From Morinoia aosen (Eukaryota; Arthropoda; Malacostraca; Amphipoda; Talitridae), in contig CM059575.1 in NCBI GenBank assembly GCA_030386875.1, positions 49,878,859 to 49,942,858 of the forward strand: DNA of 64,000 bases, read 5' to 3'. The notes beneath the pieces were generated by a model, which had not been told where the DNA came from, did no database searches, and worked only from the letters and a program-made list of their open reading frames with translations. The translations under genes were made by a program, and so were the position numbers. Below, one piece after another: positions 1-11,469 of this stretch (positions are counted from its first letter, which is position 1; each line of letters opens with the position of its first letter).

Positions 1-2170
1 TAATTATCTGGATGTATTTACCAGGTAATGGGATTCGTAAGTCTCATCCGCAGCAGCTCAATAAATGCAAGTTTTCGAAAAGTCGTTCAATGAATTCTAG
101 CCAAATTCGATGAGCGATATTCCACACCAGAGTACTTTGGTTATTTCGGAGCAAGGTGTTAAGGCGAGTGCTCGAGCTTCGGGAAAAAATTGCTTTGTTT
201 CTACATACATATACCGGGCTTATCCTCCCTATGGGAGGATAGCCGTCAGCAGGGCACAATCACCACACTTAGTCACTAGCAGGCGAGAGAGGCAGCACTG
301 GCCGCACCTGAACTGCCAGGATCAGCAGCAGCCCAGCACAACCACCTTCCACAGTCAGGCCCGACAGCCACAGCTGGTTTACCCCGACCGCTTCATTGAG
401 TGCAGCCCCTCCCCCCGCACATGACAGGTCAACCCCATCACACGCGGGCAGCTTCCAGTAACGCGTCAAAAATAAAATTACCTCCTTATACACTGCCCCC
501 ACTCACTTCTGTCGGCAGCCATCCCTCTCGCCACGTCCACAGTCAGACCCCTCTCATACAAAGCACGTCGCACCCCATCCATCCAACTCATCCGTGGTCT
601 ACCTCGCGCTCGAAGACCGCTCACTTCCGACATGTATATCTTTTTCACCAGCCGCATATACCCAAAGCGGCTTTGTTTCTAAAGAAGAAAGAACTGATAA
701 AAACTAGGAAAAACCTTCGAAAGCCAGGATAACAGAGAATATACTTTTTTCAAATGGCATATATTGCGTATTTTGTTCAGAAAAATGAATATGCTTAAAT
801 TCAACTTTCATGGGTATATGATCAACATTCATGAATAAAGATCATAATTTTTCTTCTTTTCCTTAATATACATTGTTTAATCCGATCGCACAGGCTAACG
901 CACGCCCAAACAAATTCAACTGCACTTTTGTTCTGTTCTTTAATAAATAATTACAGGAAACGAAATTTTACCATACTCTCATTTAACAGAATTATCTATG
1001 CATTTCTTCTAATGTTCTTATCATTTCACAGAACATTCTATGCATTTCTTCAAATATTCTAAAGTCCTGGTAGCTCTGTAGCATGAGATATCAATGATAG
1101 ATAGGCGTTAACTTAATTTCGCCCGTTGGATCCTTCATAAACGGCGCAAAATTTTCGAACACTTCTGTGGCGTCACGATTTCTATGAGCAGACCCGGAGA
1201 TGTAGGAGGCATGGACGATAACGCAGGTGAGAGGCGTAGAGGTTAGCAGGGCTCCCTTTTATCTAGAGATGTTGCGTGTACAGCTGCAAGAGCATTTACT
1301 CAGCTGCAGAGTTGTAGACGTTTCAACGTTCTCAGAACTAAGAAAAATACGGAAGAACTGAAAATACTCATTCACAGATGAAATATCTCTCCACATATGA
1401 ACAGTAGTAGCCTCTATTTACAGATTTTTTCTGGTTTGGAATATCACCTTAATCCAATCCCAGAAAGTTTAGACTCTTTTCAGAATATTTTTAGTTATTT
1501 TTTGGAAAGAATATTTTTAGTTGCTGAAATTGAACTTAAAAAGCTTTTCGTAAATTGAGCTTACGAAAAAAGCCTCGAAAACACTGATATTATTCGCCAC
1601 AGCTTACAGGTGTGAAAATGAATTTTCAACGACTCTAAGAATGAAAACAAAAGCAAGAAACCGTTTGAACTTGGAGCATGACTTATGATGAGCATTAGCC
1701 GAAACTGTACCAAACATTAAAAATTCGTTAGAACTAAGCAATAACAAGCATCTCATAAACCCTTAATTTAACAAAAACTTTTCATCAATAGGTGCTTTCT
1801 TAGCTTGAATGATTGAAATTGATAAAAAATAGCAGTTTTTAGTTAATTTAGAAAAAAAATGAATAATTAACGATATCATCTATATGTATAGTTTCATAAA
1901 CATTAACAATGGCTGTTGACTGTTTTGTTTTGTAGAATACTAACCTTTTTGAGAGTATTTGTTCGTATCGAACCCGCTGTGTGGGGAACAGCCTCAAAAC
2001 ACTTGGGAACCGCTGCAGGTCTGGCGTATTTTTTGTGCGTGCAGCGGCAGTTTTGAGCAGCCACACGGTAGCACTGGCCACCCAATGTGGTTGGATCAAA
2101 TTTGATAGAAAATTACTAAGCCTCTTAGCCAGAACAAAAATGCTCCCAAGAGAGAAAAGAACAGAGCACC
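1..2170. other. No gene recognised; minor repeats only
   Basis: The first 650 bases are richer in C and G than the sequence that follows, and the open frames there overlap one another and resemble no family I know. A perfect short palindrome lies at 221-241 (arms TATCCTCCC and GGGAGGATA around three bases). An imperfect duplication of a run beginning TCTATGCATTTCTTC lies at 994-1056. The remainder is AT-rich with no feature I can support. Confidence 0.5.
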
Positions 2171-2387
2171 ATTTAGCAAGGAATGGAGAAACTGCATGAG
2201 AAGCTATCCACGGGGTGTGACCCCACACCAAGCGTATAGAAACATCAAGATTGAAAGAAGTTTTAGAAACCAAATGGAGGTTGGATGGTAAAGCAATAAG
2301 TACTTGAAAAAGAACAATGGTGAATCGAAAAAATTGGTCCGCACCAGACAATAAATATTTCATTTCAACAAAGAGGAAGCCTATCAA
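1848..2387 (-). CDS. Longest ATG-initiated open frame in the window (179 codons), probably not a gene
   Basis: This is the longest uninterrupted ATG-started frame, coding for a hydrophobic, phenylalanine- and leucine-rich product with no domain I recognise. Its amino-terminal third lies inside a unit of a dispersed repeat (R1, see 2180-2480). Related units near 2.7 kb and 42.3 kb do not keep the same frame open over the same span, which argues that the frame is a chance opening in repeat-derived DNA. The complementary strand is partly open too, at 1981-2199. I see no splice or promoter context. It is listed only because of its length. Confidence 0.12.
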   Translation of the reverse strand: MIGFLFVEMKYLLSGADQFFRFTIVLFQVLIALPSNLHLVSKTSFNLDVSIRLVWGHTPWIASHAVSPFLAKWCSVLFSLGSIFVLAKRLSNFLSNLIQPHWVASATVWLLKTAAARTKNTPDLQRFPSVLRLFPTQRVRYEQILSKRLVFYKTKQSTAIVNVYETIHIDDIVNYSFFF

Positions 2388-2480
2388 CCCTTCAGCTCAA
2401 CTCACATCTTCTCCTTGAGAGAGCTATTTCCCATTGATACAATAGTTAGATCCCCTCAATTAAATTTAAGACAGTGCATG
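2180..2480. repeat. R1 dispersed repeat, unit 1
   Basis: This is the first of three related units of an unidentified repeat. Landmarks in order are TTGAAAGAAGTTTT, then an A-run followed by TTGGTCCG, then ATTTCATTTCAACAAAG, CAACCCTTCAGCTC, and GAGCTATTTCCCATTGATAC ending near GATCCCCTCAA. The same order of landmarks recurs at 2650-2900 and, split by an insertion, at 42290-43060. Read on the minus strand the best-conserved part gives peptides of the form GD-x-T-x-VSMG-x-SS. DNA-level similarity alone could produce that, so I do not claim it is coding. No terminal repeats are evident. Confidence 0.55.
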
Positions 2481-2649
2481 TGATTGATTGATTACAAGTT
2501 AGTTCTAACTTCCCTTGCCACAATAAAGATGTTCAAAAAGAGGAAGGATGAAGGCACCAGTTAGTATGAAGTTAAAAGAACGCTGAATCTCTGCACCAGG
2601 TGAGTTCCCGCTCATGATCTCCTGTGCATAAAAGCAGTTAAGAAGGAAA

Positions 2650-2900
2650 GCTGCGAAACAAGATAAAAGTTAAAGAGGAAAGTAGTGGTTGCTTAAAAAA
2701 AAGAAGTGAAACAAAAAAGATGGTCCGTAACAAATCACCGACTTATTTCAATTCAACAAAAAAAGCCCACCTAACCTTCAGCTCGGGGACAACACATTTT
2801 TTCCCTTTAGGGGAGCTAATTCCCATAGACACATTAGTTTTATCCCCCTGAGGGGCACGGCACGTGCGAATAGAAAAAATTTGTACAGTATAAATATTGA
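2650..2900. repeat. R1 dispersed repeat, unit 2
   Basis: The second unit lies about 390 bases after the first in the same orientation. Matching landmarks are AAAAAAGATGGTCCG, ATTTCAATTCAACAAAAAAAG, CCTAACCTTCAGCTC, GGGGAGCTAATTCCCATAGA and TATCCCCCTGAGG. The two units are clearly related but have many differences, so they look old. The pair could be a tandem duplication or two insertions of one family. Confidence 0.55.
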
Positions 2901-2959
2901 AACCGCCAGAATAGGATACGAAAATATCCCTTCTGTTGTTGTTCATTCTAAAAACTTGA

Positions 2960-4910
2960 AATTACAAGAGGATACAAGTGGTTCAGAATTGATATGGTTT
3001 GAAGAATTGTAGATCACACTCGTCCTATGGCAAGGTAGTAACGCCTGTAATGCTCTCCAATATTCACATACAGGGCCCATCTAGTCAAACGTTGATACTA
3101 TAATACACAGCGCTTAGAGGTACATCTGTAAACCACACAAAATCGCATTTAGGAATACGGGAGGACCATTGAAAGCAATTAAATCGTTCCATAGTTTGCG
3201 TATTTATATGAATAGTGTAAAAAAATAATAAACAAAATTTGCATAAGCCGTTTTCAAACTATTCGCTAATATAGGGGCAATATATTAAGATAATCGAACG
3301 TTCCCTACTATTGGCCGTGATGTAAATCAGACAAAAAAATTCAGTGTGAGATTCATAGAATTATGAAATCGCGTTGTCAAAAAACAGCTAACGTTTCTCA
3401 TGGCAACTAACCTGAGGATTGGTGGAATGAGAATTAATTTGTTGGCCAAGGAAACGAGATCTGCCAGTAGCTGAATTTATCATACCACAAATGTACAAAA
3501 CAAGATCCACCAAAACATGATGCGCTAATATCGCTGTTTGTAGCATATTGCAGGAACTAAAAATTAAGCTCAAATTATTCCGTAATGGAACAGCTTTCCT
3601 TGATACTGCAATAAATTTATCAATAAAAAATGTGTGCTGTGTGGGATAATAAAGAAATAAAAAATATGCATTGAGTGAATGTATAAATGTAGAATGCTAT
3701 GACATCTGTGGCGTTTACGTAACTTAGGAAACTACGCCGCTAGTTTTTAAATTTTTAGTTATTTCTTAGTAAAAACTACTAACATTATATAAAATTAAGT
3801 TTAAGGGAAGATTCTAACTCTTTAGCTTATTATGTAAAAGAGCGTAGTAAACAAGAAAGTTTGCAGAAAGTGATTTTGAATAATATTTCAGGCATTCTCG
3901 GGTTTGTTTAGGGAAAAAGACAGACTGATCAGAACCAGGTTCTCCATAGACATATGATACAACAAGTCACAAATCGTAAACTAATCGCAATGAGTCGGCC
4001 GAAAGAGTATCATTCAGAACAGGTTTATCTACTAAAATGAACAACGACTATAAAATAAAGAGATTTATAGGACCCGTTGTAGAAAATTATTTCAAAATTA
4101 TATGAAGGTGCAGTTAGAAGAATCACATTTCACAGTATGAGAGCAGACGGACGACAGTTCAAGATGAACACATTTTAATACAAATGTTGAGAAGTTAGGG
4201 TTGCGTTCAAGAAAATTATAAACATAGGAAATCAAAATGGATTTTCGCAGCAGCATTTCGTGAAACTCTCACATGGTGAAGGTAACTGCCGCATGCAAGA
4301 GCAACGCCTATTTTGAAGTAAAAGTTGTAAGTTTTAAAACTAAAAAGTCGTAAAACTAAGCGCAAATGTTCACGGTAAAAACATAATTAAGGCTTTGTAA
4401 GTTTGTAAAGTGGCTAAGAACACCGAGATAAACTTCCTTCAAAATTATTTTTATGTAATTTCTTGTGAAGAAATACTTTCCGCAACTTGAGTTTTACGTT
4501 ATGCGAAATAGTTTTCCATACAATAGAATGATTTTTTTAATAAAAAACTTATGAATGACCGAATACAATTATTTTAGAGTATTTTTTATTATTAACAAGA
4601 TTATTGGTTTGCTTAGCAAAATGCAAGTTGAAAAATTGACTGACTGCTTAATGATTAAGGAACAACTAGGTGCTGCTGGAAGTGGCGCGGAGTGATTAAT
4701 AATACTTATGGAAATTGAATCAAAATGAAGCCATTGAGAAAATTAACACAAAAATAGCCCCGCAGTACCTAATTCGTGCCTAGCCTCCTTTTATATTTTA
4801 CTCTTCCTCGCAACCACATTCGAGATTCAAAGAATTTAATCATATGATGGTATGACTGCGGATTCCACATACAAACGATAGTATTTGCTACCTGAAACAA
4901 AAATCACTTT
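2960..4910. other. No feature seen
   Basis: AT-rich sequence with short open frames in all phases, none resembling a known family. No long repeats, terminal inverted repeats or tRNA-like sequence were noticed. Confidence 0.5.
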
Positions 4911-4914
4911 AAAA

Positions 4915-5175
4915 ATCACATTGGACCCATCATGCGATCAATATGGGTCGCTGGGCAATCATATATACATAAAATGAGATGGTCACTGGGCCCACCATTG
5001 ATTGAGATGATGGGTCAAGGGACCCACTACGCAAGCAAGACTGGACTGTGAGTCGCAAAACCGCCTCTGTAAACAAACCGAGAGGATGGGTCACTGGACC
5101 CATTATGCAAACGAGATGGGGAATGGTTCACTCGACCCATTATGCAAACGAGGTAGAGGAATGGTTCACCCGGCC
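4915..5175. repeat. Degenerate repeat built on GACCCAT / ATGGGTC
   Basis: GACCC(A/T) and its complement recur through this stretch, for example ATGGGTCACTGGACCCAT, TGGGTCAAGGGACCCA, and two runs of GACCCATTATGCAAACGAG about 45 bases apart. Several units are self-complementary, so each could fold into a short hairpin. The spacing is irregular at the left and more regular at the right. It looks like a decayed minisatellite, and I have no evidence of function. Confidence 0.55.
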
Positions 5176-5287
5176 CTCACTTCACTAGAGGCTCGTCACT
5201 GATCCCCGAAAGCAGCATCATTGAAGAGAAAGCTTGCAGCTAGCCTTCTCTCCTTGCACGCTACAGCTGAATCTATGACTCTGGTGA

Positions 5288-5602
5288 CATTTAGAATCGT
5301 GTACCTGCGTCCAGGAAGAAAAAACACGTCGACGAATTACCACGCAGCAATGCAAAGAACATGATCTCCGCGACCCTGAGGAGCCATCGAGCTGCAGTGA
5401 AGAGGACAAGCGTCTGACTACTCCTTTACTTACCCCCAGCTTTAGGAAAGCAGCAAATGACGTTCGCAAACAATTCAATGGTCGAGTTAAGTCAACATCA
5501 ATAATTAAGAATGAGACCGTTAGTTCAGAGCAGCGTCTAGTGCGATCGATGTTAGAATTTCTGGAGGGAAAAACTGCAGCAGATGCTAGTCAACTGATCT
5601 AA
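5288..5602 (+). CDS. Possible terminal exon of an unrecognised gene (no ATG)
   Basis: A frame with no ATG near its start stays open for 104 codons and ends at TAA. The translation has a protein-like composition: a basic stretch (EEKTRRR), an acidic serine-rich stretch (EEPSSCSEEDKR), then SFRKAANDVRKQFNGRVKS and EQRLVRSMLEFLEGKTAADA before the stop. A plausible 3' splice acceptor, GCGTCCAG followed by GAAGAA, lies about 30 bases inside the open stretch, so a terminal exon could begin near 5315. No clear AATAAA was seen close downstream. I do not recognise the family. It could instead be part of an old transposon. An opposing open frame at 5218-5478 is probably its shadow. Confidence 0.35.
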   Translation, partial: HLESCTCVQEEKTRRRITTQQCKEHDLRDPEEPSSCSEEDKRLTTPLLTPSFRKAANDVRKQFNGRVKSTSIIKNETVSSEQRLVRSMLEFLEGKTAADASQLI

Positions 5603-5609
5603 CAGGCCG

Positions 5610-7630
5610 GGCAACTCCTAAGAAAGGGTAGCTGCACGTTCCTATCAATAAGGCTGTCCTACTTTTGTGCAGTCCCAGCAGGGCACTAAGTAGCTACTCA
5701 CTCTTGACGTCGCTTGAAAACTTTTTTCACTCGTTAGGCGCTCTTCAACACTAACTCGCTCTCGCACCCAGCAGAAAAGTAATTTCACTGCATAGGTTTT
5801 TTATCAAGGCTTGTACACATTTTTAAATAATGTTTAAATGCAGTATAAGCGAAAATGAAACCTCCAGGGGCTGGTCAGAGTTTTGAAAACTCTCAAATTC
5901 GTTTGTAAGTTTATCGTTAGGATAAGAGCTACAGGCAAGCGACGCCTTGGCTCAAGAGCAACGCAATACAGTGTCTAAGCATTCGTGCCAGCGGCAAACG
6001 AACACATTCCTCTGAAGCACGACAAGCAAAGATTCACATCACAATTTCTGATTTCGTCTTGACTTGAACAGAGGAAGAATATAATATCTGTACCATGAAG
6101 TATTGGTGCGCCATGGATGGCTAGACAATTTGCATATGCTTTCGGTTACCGGAATTTCACACATTTGTTATCTGGCTGTGTTAGATTTACCTTCGTGAAC
6201 AGACGGAATGTGCAGGGGGCCACCTCACTAAAGGGGGGCAGGGAAGCTGCGGGAGGAGGTCAAGAGGATGCGCGATGTCGTATAGACAAGCAAACGACAG
6301 CCAGGTACACTGCTAGGCTTATACAGGACGCGGCCTCGGGCCCGCAAGCTTCCTCAAACGCACGCTTTCGTGGCCACAAAACAACAGCGTCACACAGGAG
6401 GAGCATTTTCACAGCAGTCACTAGGGCGTAAACTTAATTCATGCTCAGAGCATGTTTGTCCGAAGCAGGACACACGTCCGAAAATGACGCTCCATTCAAT
6501 TCAAAGTTATTTTCATGGAAGGATTACGTAGCCTCACTTATGGGTCATTTATATACAACTAATGCAGGACACACAGTTGCGTCAGTCATTTCACTTTTTG
6601 TCATTCACTTGATGTCATTACAGGAAAATTTAGCCTTGATAAAGCAAACAATGCTATTCATATTTTTCTTGACTGCACTAAAAAAGTTTTAAAACTCCTA
6701 CAATCAAACGTATGACGAGAAACAAGAAATACGTTCGAAAAAACACACAAAGTTGGTGGTTTACAAACATCATATTATTGTTAGTAAAAGAAAATTTTGT
6801 TTAATTTTTAACGACGAAGTTATGAAGCGTTAACTAGAAGGCTTGAGGTAGTTGGAAAATTTAAGGTACTTGCTTCACAAATAAGTTCACCTCGCAGTAT
6901 TTACCGACATTTGCACTTGCTAGAGAACTAATTAGTGATTCTTGTAATAGTCTTTCCAAATTTTCATTCTTCAGCTGCCCCGCGACGTCCTTTTTCAATT
7001 ATGTGCATAAATCCTGAGCCGAGAATGTGCGGTCATCATGGGAGATCATTCCTGTCAACGCATTGAAGTTTCCTAGTAGAAATTTTTGCTCTGAGCAGGG
7101 CGAACACTAGAAATCTTGAGTCAGCGTTTGGCGAGCGCAGAATTTCATCAAATAGAGAAATTAACAAAACATAGCGCACCATATCAGGTTTGCAAGTTTG
7201 TAGGTTAAAATAAGATTGAACAGCAAAAATAAATTTGTAGCAATTTGAAAAAAATTATATATAATATAAAGGCAATCGGAATGAGAAAAGAATTACTAAA
7301 ATAAACTTGTATCTGTTACAAAACACAGAACTGAAGGAGAAAAAAGCCAAATACGTACGGTTGGTAGAACAAATTATTAAAAAACAAAAGAACGATAAAT
7401 AGAAAATTCCTAGCCGAAAAGATAAGAAATCAAGGTGACTGTTATGTATCAAAACTCAATACTTAAAATTAAAATGTCCAAGTATTTATACACAGTTAGC
7501 TGTCTATTTGCCTGGTTCTGTCAGGTTAGTTTTGATTGATGGTTCACTCCGACGTCAATTCAGATAATCATTTACATGCACGCACAAAGGAAAAATGACC
7601 TCCTAAGTACTGACGTAACAAACAAGGAAA
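5610..7630. other. No gene recognised
   Basis: A somewhat GC-richer patch lies at about 6180-6430, inside an open frame of 104 codons (6117-6431). Its product is basic and low in complexity and matches nothing I know. The rest is AT-rich and featureless. Confidence 0.45.
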
Positions 7631-7639
7631 TTGAGAGTA

Positions 7640-7862
7640 AAAAACGACAGTTATAACAAAAAACGACAGTTATGACAAAAGAACGACAGTTATGACAAAA
7701 GAACGACAGTTATGACAAAAGAACGACAGTTATGACAAAAGAACGACAGTTATAACAAAAAAACGACAGTTATGACAAAAGAACGACAGTTATGACATAA
7801 GAACGACAGTTATGACAAAAAACGACAGTTATGACAAAAGAACGACAGTTATGACAAAAGAA
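7640..7862. repeat. Minisatellite, 11 units of about 20 bp
   Basis: The unit is AAAAGAACGACAGTTATGAC with small length changes (18-20 bp) and occasional TATAAC in place of TATGAC. I count 11 occurrences of CGACAGTTAT. Units in the middle are identical, which suggests recent slippage or unequal exchange. Read on the minus strand the array gives a run of VITVVFCHNCRS-like peptides within a longer open frame, which I take to be a by-product of the repeat. Confidence 0.93.
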
Positions 7863-7869
7863 ATAACCA

Positions 7870-10800
7870 TAAAATCTTGCAGTAGTGGGAGTCAAGTTAG
7901 TATAAAAATGAGAAAAAAACACAAACAGCAATGAGATCAGAGAGCATTGAGACAAGAAACAACATTTAACTAAAAACAAAGTACAGTAACATCTGCCATT
8001 ATTATAAGAGCAAAGATTTTCAACAAAATTATGATAGAATGACAAAGTATGATAAAAGAGGTGTGCATCACAGCTTTCTTCAGCTGACCAGAGGCGCCTG
8101 CAACAGCGGCGAGACAGCGGCTGCGTGGAGACAAGAGCGGAACGGATGAGTAAACCACCACTATAACTATTAAGGGAAACGTACATGGTACCAAATACAG
8201 GGATTTGAAAACATTGTGTTAAAACAAGTAATAAGAAGCGCAACTTTACAAGGTGAAATTTGTAAGTATAGTTTGTCAGCAGGCGAAAAAGGATGGTACC
8301 TTTGTGTGGTTTTTACATTCATACATGATGTCAATCTACTCTGGTGTGGTATCTCGTTCTATCCTGGTATCTTGTATCTTAGAAACTACTCAAGTAGCAA
8401 AAGTTTATTCTCATTTTTCTGTTCCTCGTTATATCTGATATTCCTTGTATTTTAATAATTTCGGCATCCTCAAACTGCCTGTATACGAACAGTAACACAA
8501 CCACAATAATCCTATTTAAAGAAAAGTTTTAAGCCATACAGGCAGATATCCCACGGGGAGACCACATCAAAACCGCACTGCAAAAGATGCTTTAACGCAA
8601 GATTTGGTGACTAATATTACAAGAACAAAGGCAAATCAAGGATCTTGATGTGACCTGATCCGAGACGAGATATCGCCTCTGCTTTGGCAGGAGAGTTTCG
8701 AGCTAGGGACGAATTATTGAGCTTTTGTTATTATTCGAGAGACAAGCCAGTAAAGAAAAACGTTCTAAAATTAAAAACAGTTACTCAAAAAATTTGATAC
8801 GGGAAATTTTGGATTATCTCTTTTTACTTTAATAGTTTTGAGGTGCATGCGCCACGCCTGTAGCATTCTGTTGCTTCACAGTATTATTAATCTATAGGCA
8901 AGTCCTATAGCATAACATGCACCGTTGAAATATGCCGAGCTATTAATACAAATTATTTTTTTTTCTCCGTCTGAGACACGCAATTGATTAGGTCACGCGA
9001 GTATGCAAGTTGAAGGCAAGAAACTACGTGAGGAAAATGTTAAAAATTCAGTTTGAACTTCATTCTAAAGAAGAAAGCTAACTTCACCTTTAAAGCGAAT
9101 TTTTTCTTTGTTAATTTAGGTGAAAAACTTAATATTAAATTGCATAACTAATGTTAGTATAGCTTTGAAAATATGCGTGGTCAAGAATGCGTCGATACTT
9201 CTTCCTATTTCTGGACAGAGATTTAAGGCCTGGCAAACTAGTACGCTACTGTTTTCTCAGAAATCATAGAGCGCGTTTAAAGAAATGAGCCCAACTGGCC
9301 TTACACATGCAAACTATCATAAATATTTTACCACAGAAATTCACCCTTTTATTAATAAGTATTAAGGGAAAAAACGCCACTTATTGTTATTCGATATTCA
9401 CAAAGTTTTCTGTAATATTTGTACAAGATCACTTCTATACAGTGAAGATGCAGCAATAGCCTAGTCGAGTTGTGTCCCTACTAACTCAACTCGTCTACCA
9501 GCTGCACCAGTGCCCCCACAGCGGGACTCAGCAACACTCGTGGGTTTGAACTTGAATCATTTCCTCCCACAAAAGATCACGCATTATTGCTACAAATGCG
9601 CGCCATGGTTGCATAGCTTCACCAAAGGAAATCAATACACCCAAAGGAAATCAATACAAAAGGAAATCTCGCAGGAAAAGGGCTTTTATGAAATCATGCA
9701 AGGGATGTGTTACACTGGTGACGCGTTAGCCGAGTCTCAAGCTAGAACTAAAATTGATCAACTCAAAAAGTTGTTATTACGAGTATATAAGCATCAATGT
9801 TATCCTTGACGTCAAGTGTCATCCGCTACAATTCAGTAATTCCCATGATAGCAATCTTTACCATCTAGTCATGCTGGTCGATGTCTTCCGTGATTAACTT
9901 TTTTAGGTCAAGTGTGTGGTTATTTCTCAAAAGCAATATGTCGGGTGTTTTCGACGTAACTTTTTAGCGTGTCTTGTGATTAAACGCATTTCATAATAAA
10001 AAAAATAGATTGTCAATGGATGAAACTTGTGCAGTTCAAGTCAAAACTTCGAGGAACATTTCCTGTGTTTGTCTCAATACAAATGAAAACAATGTTTATT
10101 TTATCCTCTACTACACGAAAACGGATCAGCAATTTTTCCATGTAGTTGTTTTGGCTTTTGTGTAAGCAAACCAAACAAAACATGTTTTCATTACCTGTAC
10201 AGTGCTCCATTATCATGATAAACTATCATCCGTTCCAAATCGTTCCGAGAAACTCACTTCGTAGGCTTGAGCGAGCGTCAGAGTCGCGTGGGCGACGACG
10301 TTTCGATATGATTTCTAACTGAGACTAACAATTTCCTTCACAGATATGACAAGGGAACTTATTCATTTAGAATTTAAATTTTACACTTATTAAAAATTTA
10401 GGAGCTATTGTTGAAATAATCGACTAAACCAATGTCTCTGAAGTACAAAGTCAGTGCATGGCAGTGAGCACACAAGATGAAGGCCCGGGATCGAGCTCAT
10501 GCAGTGTCGGCCAGAGAGCTGGCTGGGTCGAGTCAGTGTTCCCAGCCATGCAAATGAGCGGCGCTCGGGACATGTGATGGATGATCAGTAATAAATTGTG
10601 GATACGTGCCGCCGATGTGTTATTAGGTCCTACCAGGAGAAGGATCAGCCAAAGCCGACCTATACATAGGCAGCCCTCTGAATATAATAGAGGTGCCATA
10701 GTCGGCTTCAATGATTTACGCGTAACTTTCTGCATACACAATACTGCCTACGTTCGGCCGGGTCAAGCACGCCTTCTAAACTCATAACATTTTCTAATAA

Positions 10801-11390
10801 AGTATGAAACCAAAATATTAAATGCTCCTCAAGCGAGCAACCTTATTTGAGTTGATGAATTGCACAGCCTGCGTGCGCAAAAATGTAGCTCTAATGTATA
10901 AATTTGCAGGTGAGGCAATAATTCCCTTCGACAACTAGATCGGGAAAAAGGTTGTGAAGATTTTTAGTATCTAGAACTAACATGATAACGTATCATTGAG
11001 GGGGCTGCGTGGAAATGAGAGCAAATGGGCGTGGAAGCGAAGACGTGTATTTCTCAAAATACTGATAAATCAAATACTCCATTTTACTTTCTTCTTTTCG
11101 TCATTTTGCGTTAATTTTGCGTTAGTGAAGTGCACATTGATATCGAAAAACCGTATTGGGCTTGGGCAACCTAATCGACCTAATCGTGTACTACATGTTT
11201 TATTCTATTTTCCTCCAGTTTTTGAAGTTATTTTTGTGAATCATGTTTACTGATTGCTGTAATATTTATGTTAGCGTCTACAAACGTAATGGTCTGCTGT
11301 CGTCAAACTTTACAGGTACAAAAATGAAGTAATGCCAACCATGTTGTTATTAATATTTTTCACAGTTGAATTCATGTGGTTAAAAATTGC
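7870..11390. other. No gene recognised; small repeat and GC patch
   Basis: AAAGGAAATCAATACA is duplicated at about 9624-9660. A GC-richer patch at about 10440-10780 has overlapping open frames on both strands (96 codons minus, 68 codons plus) with no recognisable domain. An open frame at 9510-9809 (non-ATG start) also resembles nothing I know. Confidence 0.45.
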
Positions 11391-11395
11391 CTGAC

Positions 11396-11462
11396 AGAAG
11401 GCCATCCTCTGAAATGAGGCGATGCGTTTCGTCCATATTCAGAGGACATCATCGCGCCAAAA
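11396..11462 (-). other. Short fold-back with GAAAC core, possible Penelope-like tail relic
   Basis: TCCTCTGAA at 11405-11413 is repeated in inverted form as TTCAGAGGA at 11438-11446. On the minus strand the sequence between them contains CTGAATATGG then ACGAAACGC. This resembles the CTGAAGA...GAAAC layout seen in the tails of the Penelope-like copies later in the window. The resemblance is short and no coding sequence of such an element is visible beside it. Confidence 0.25.
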
Positions 11463-11469
11463 AATGGAA

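Noticed and set aside
7640-7862. CRISPR array
   Set aside because: Direct tandem units without unique spacers in an animal genome; it is a minisatellite.
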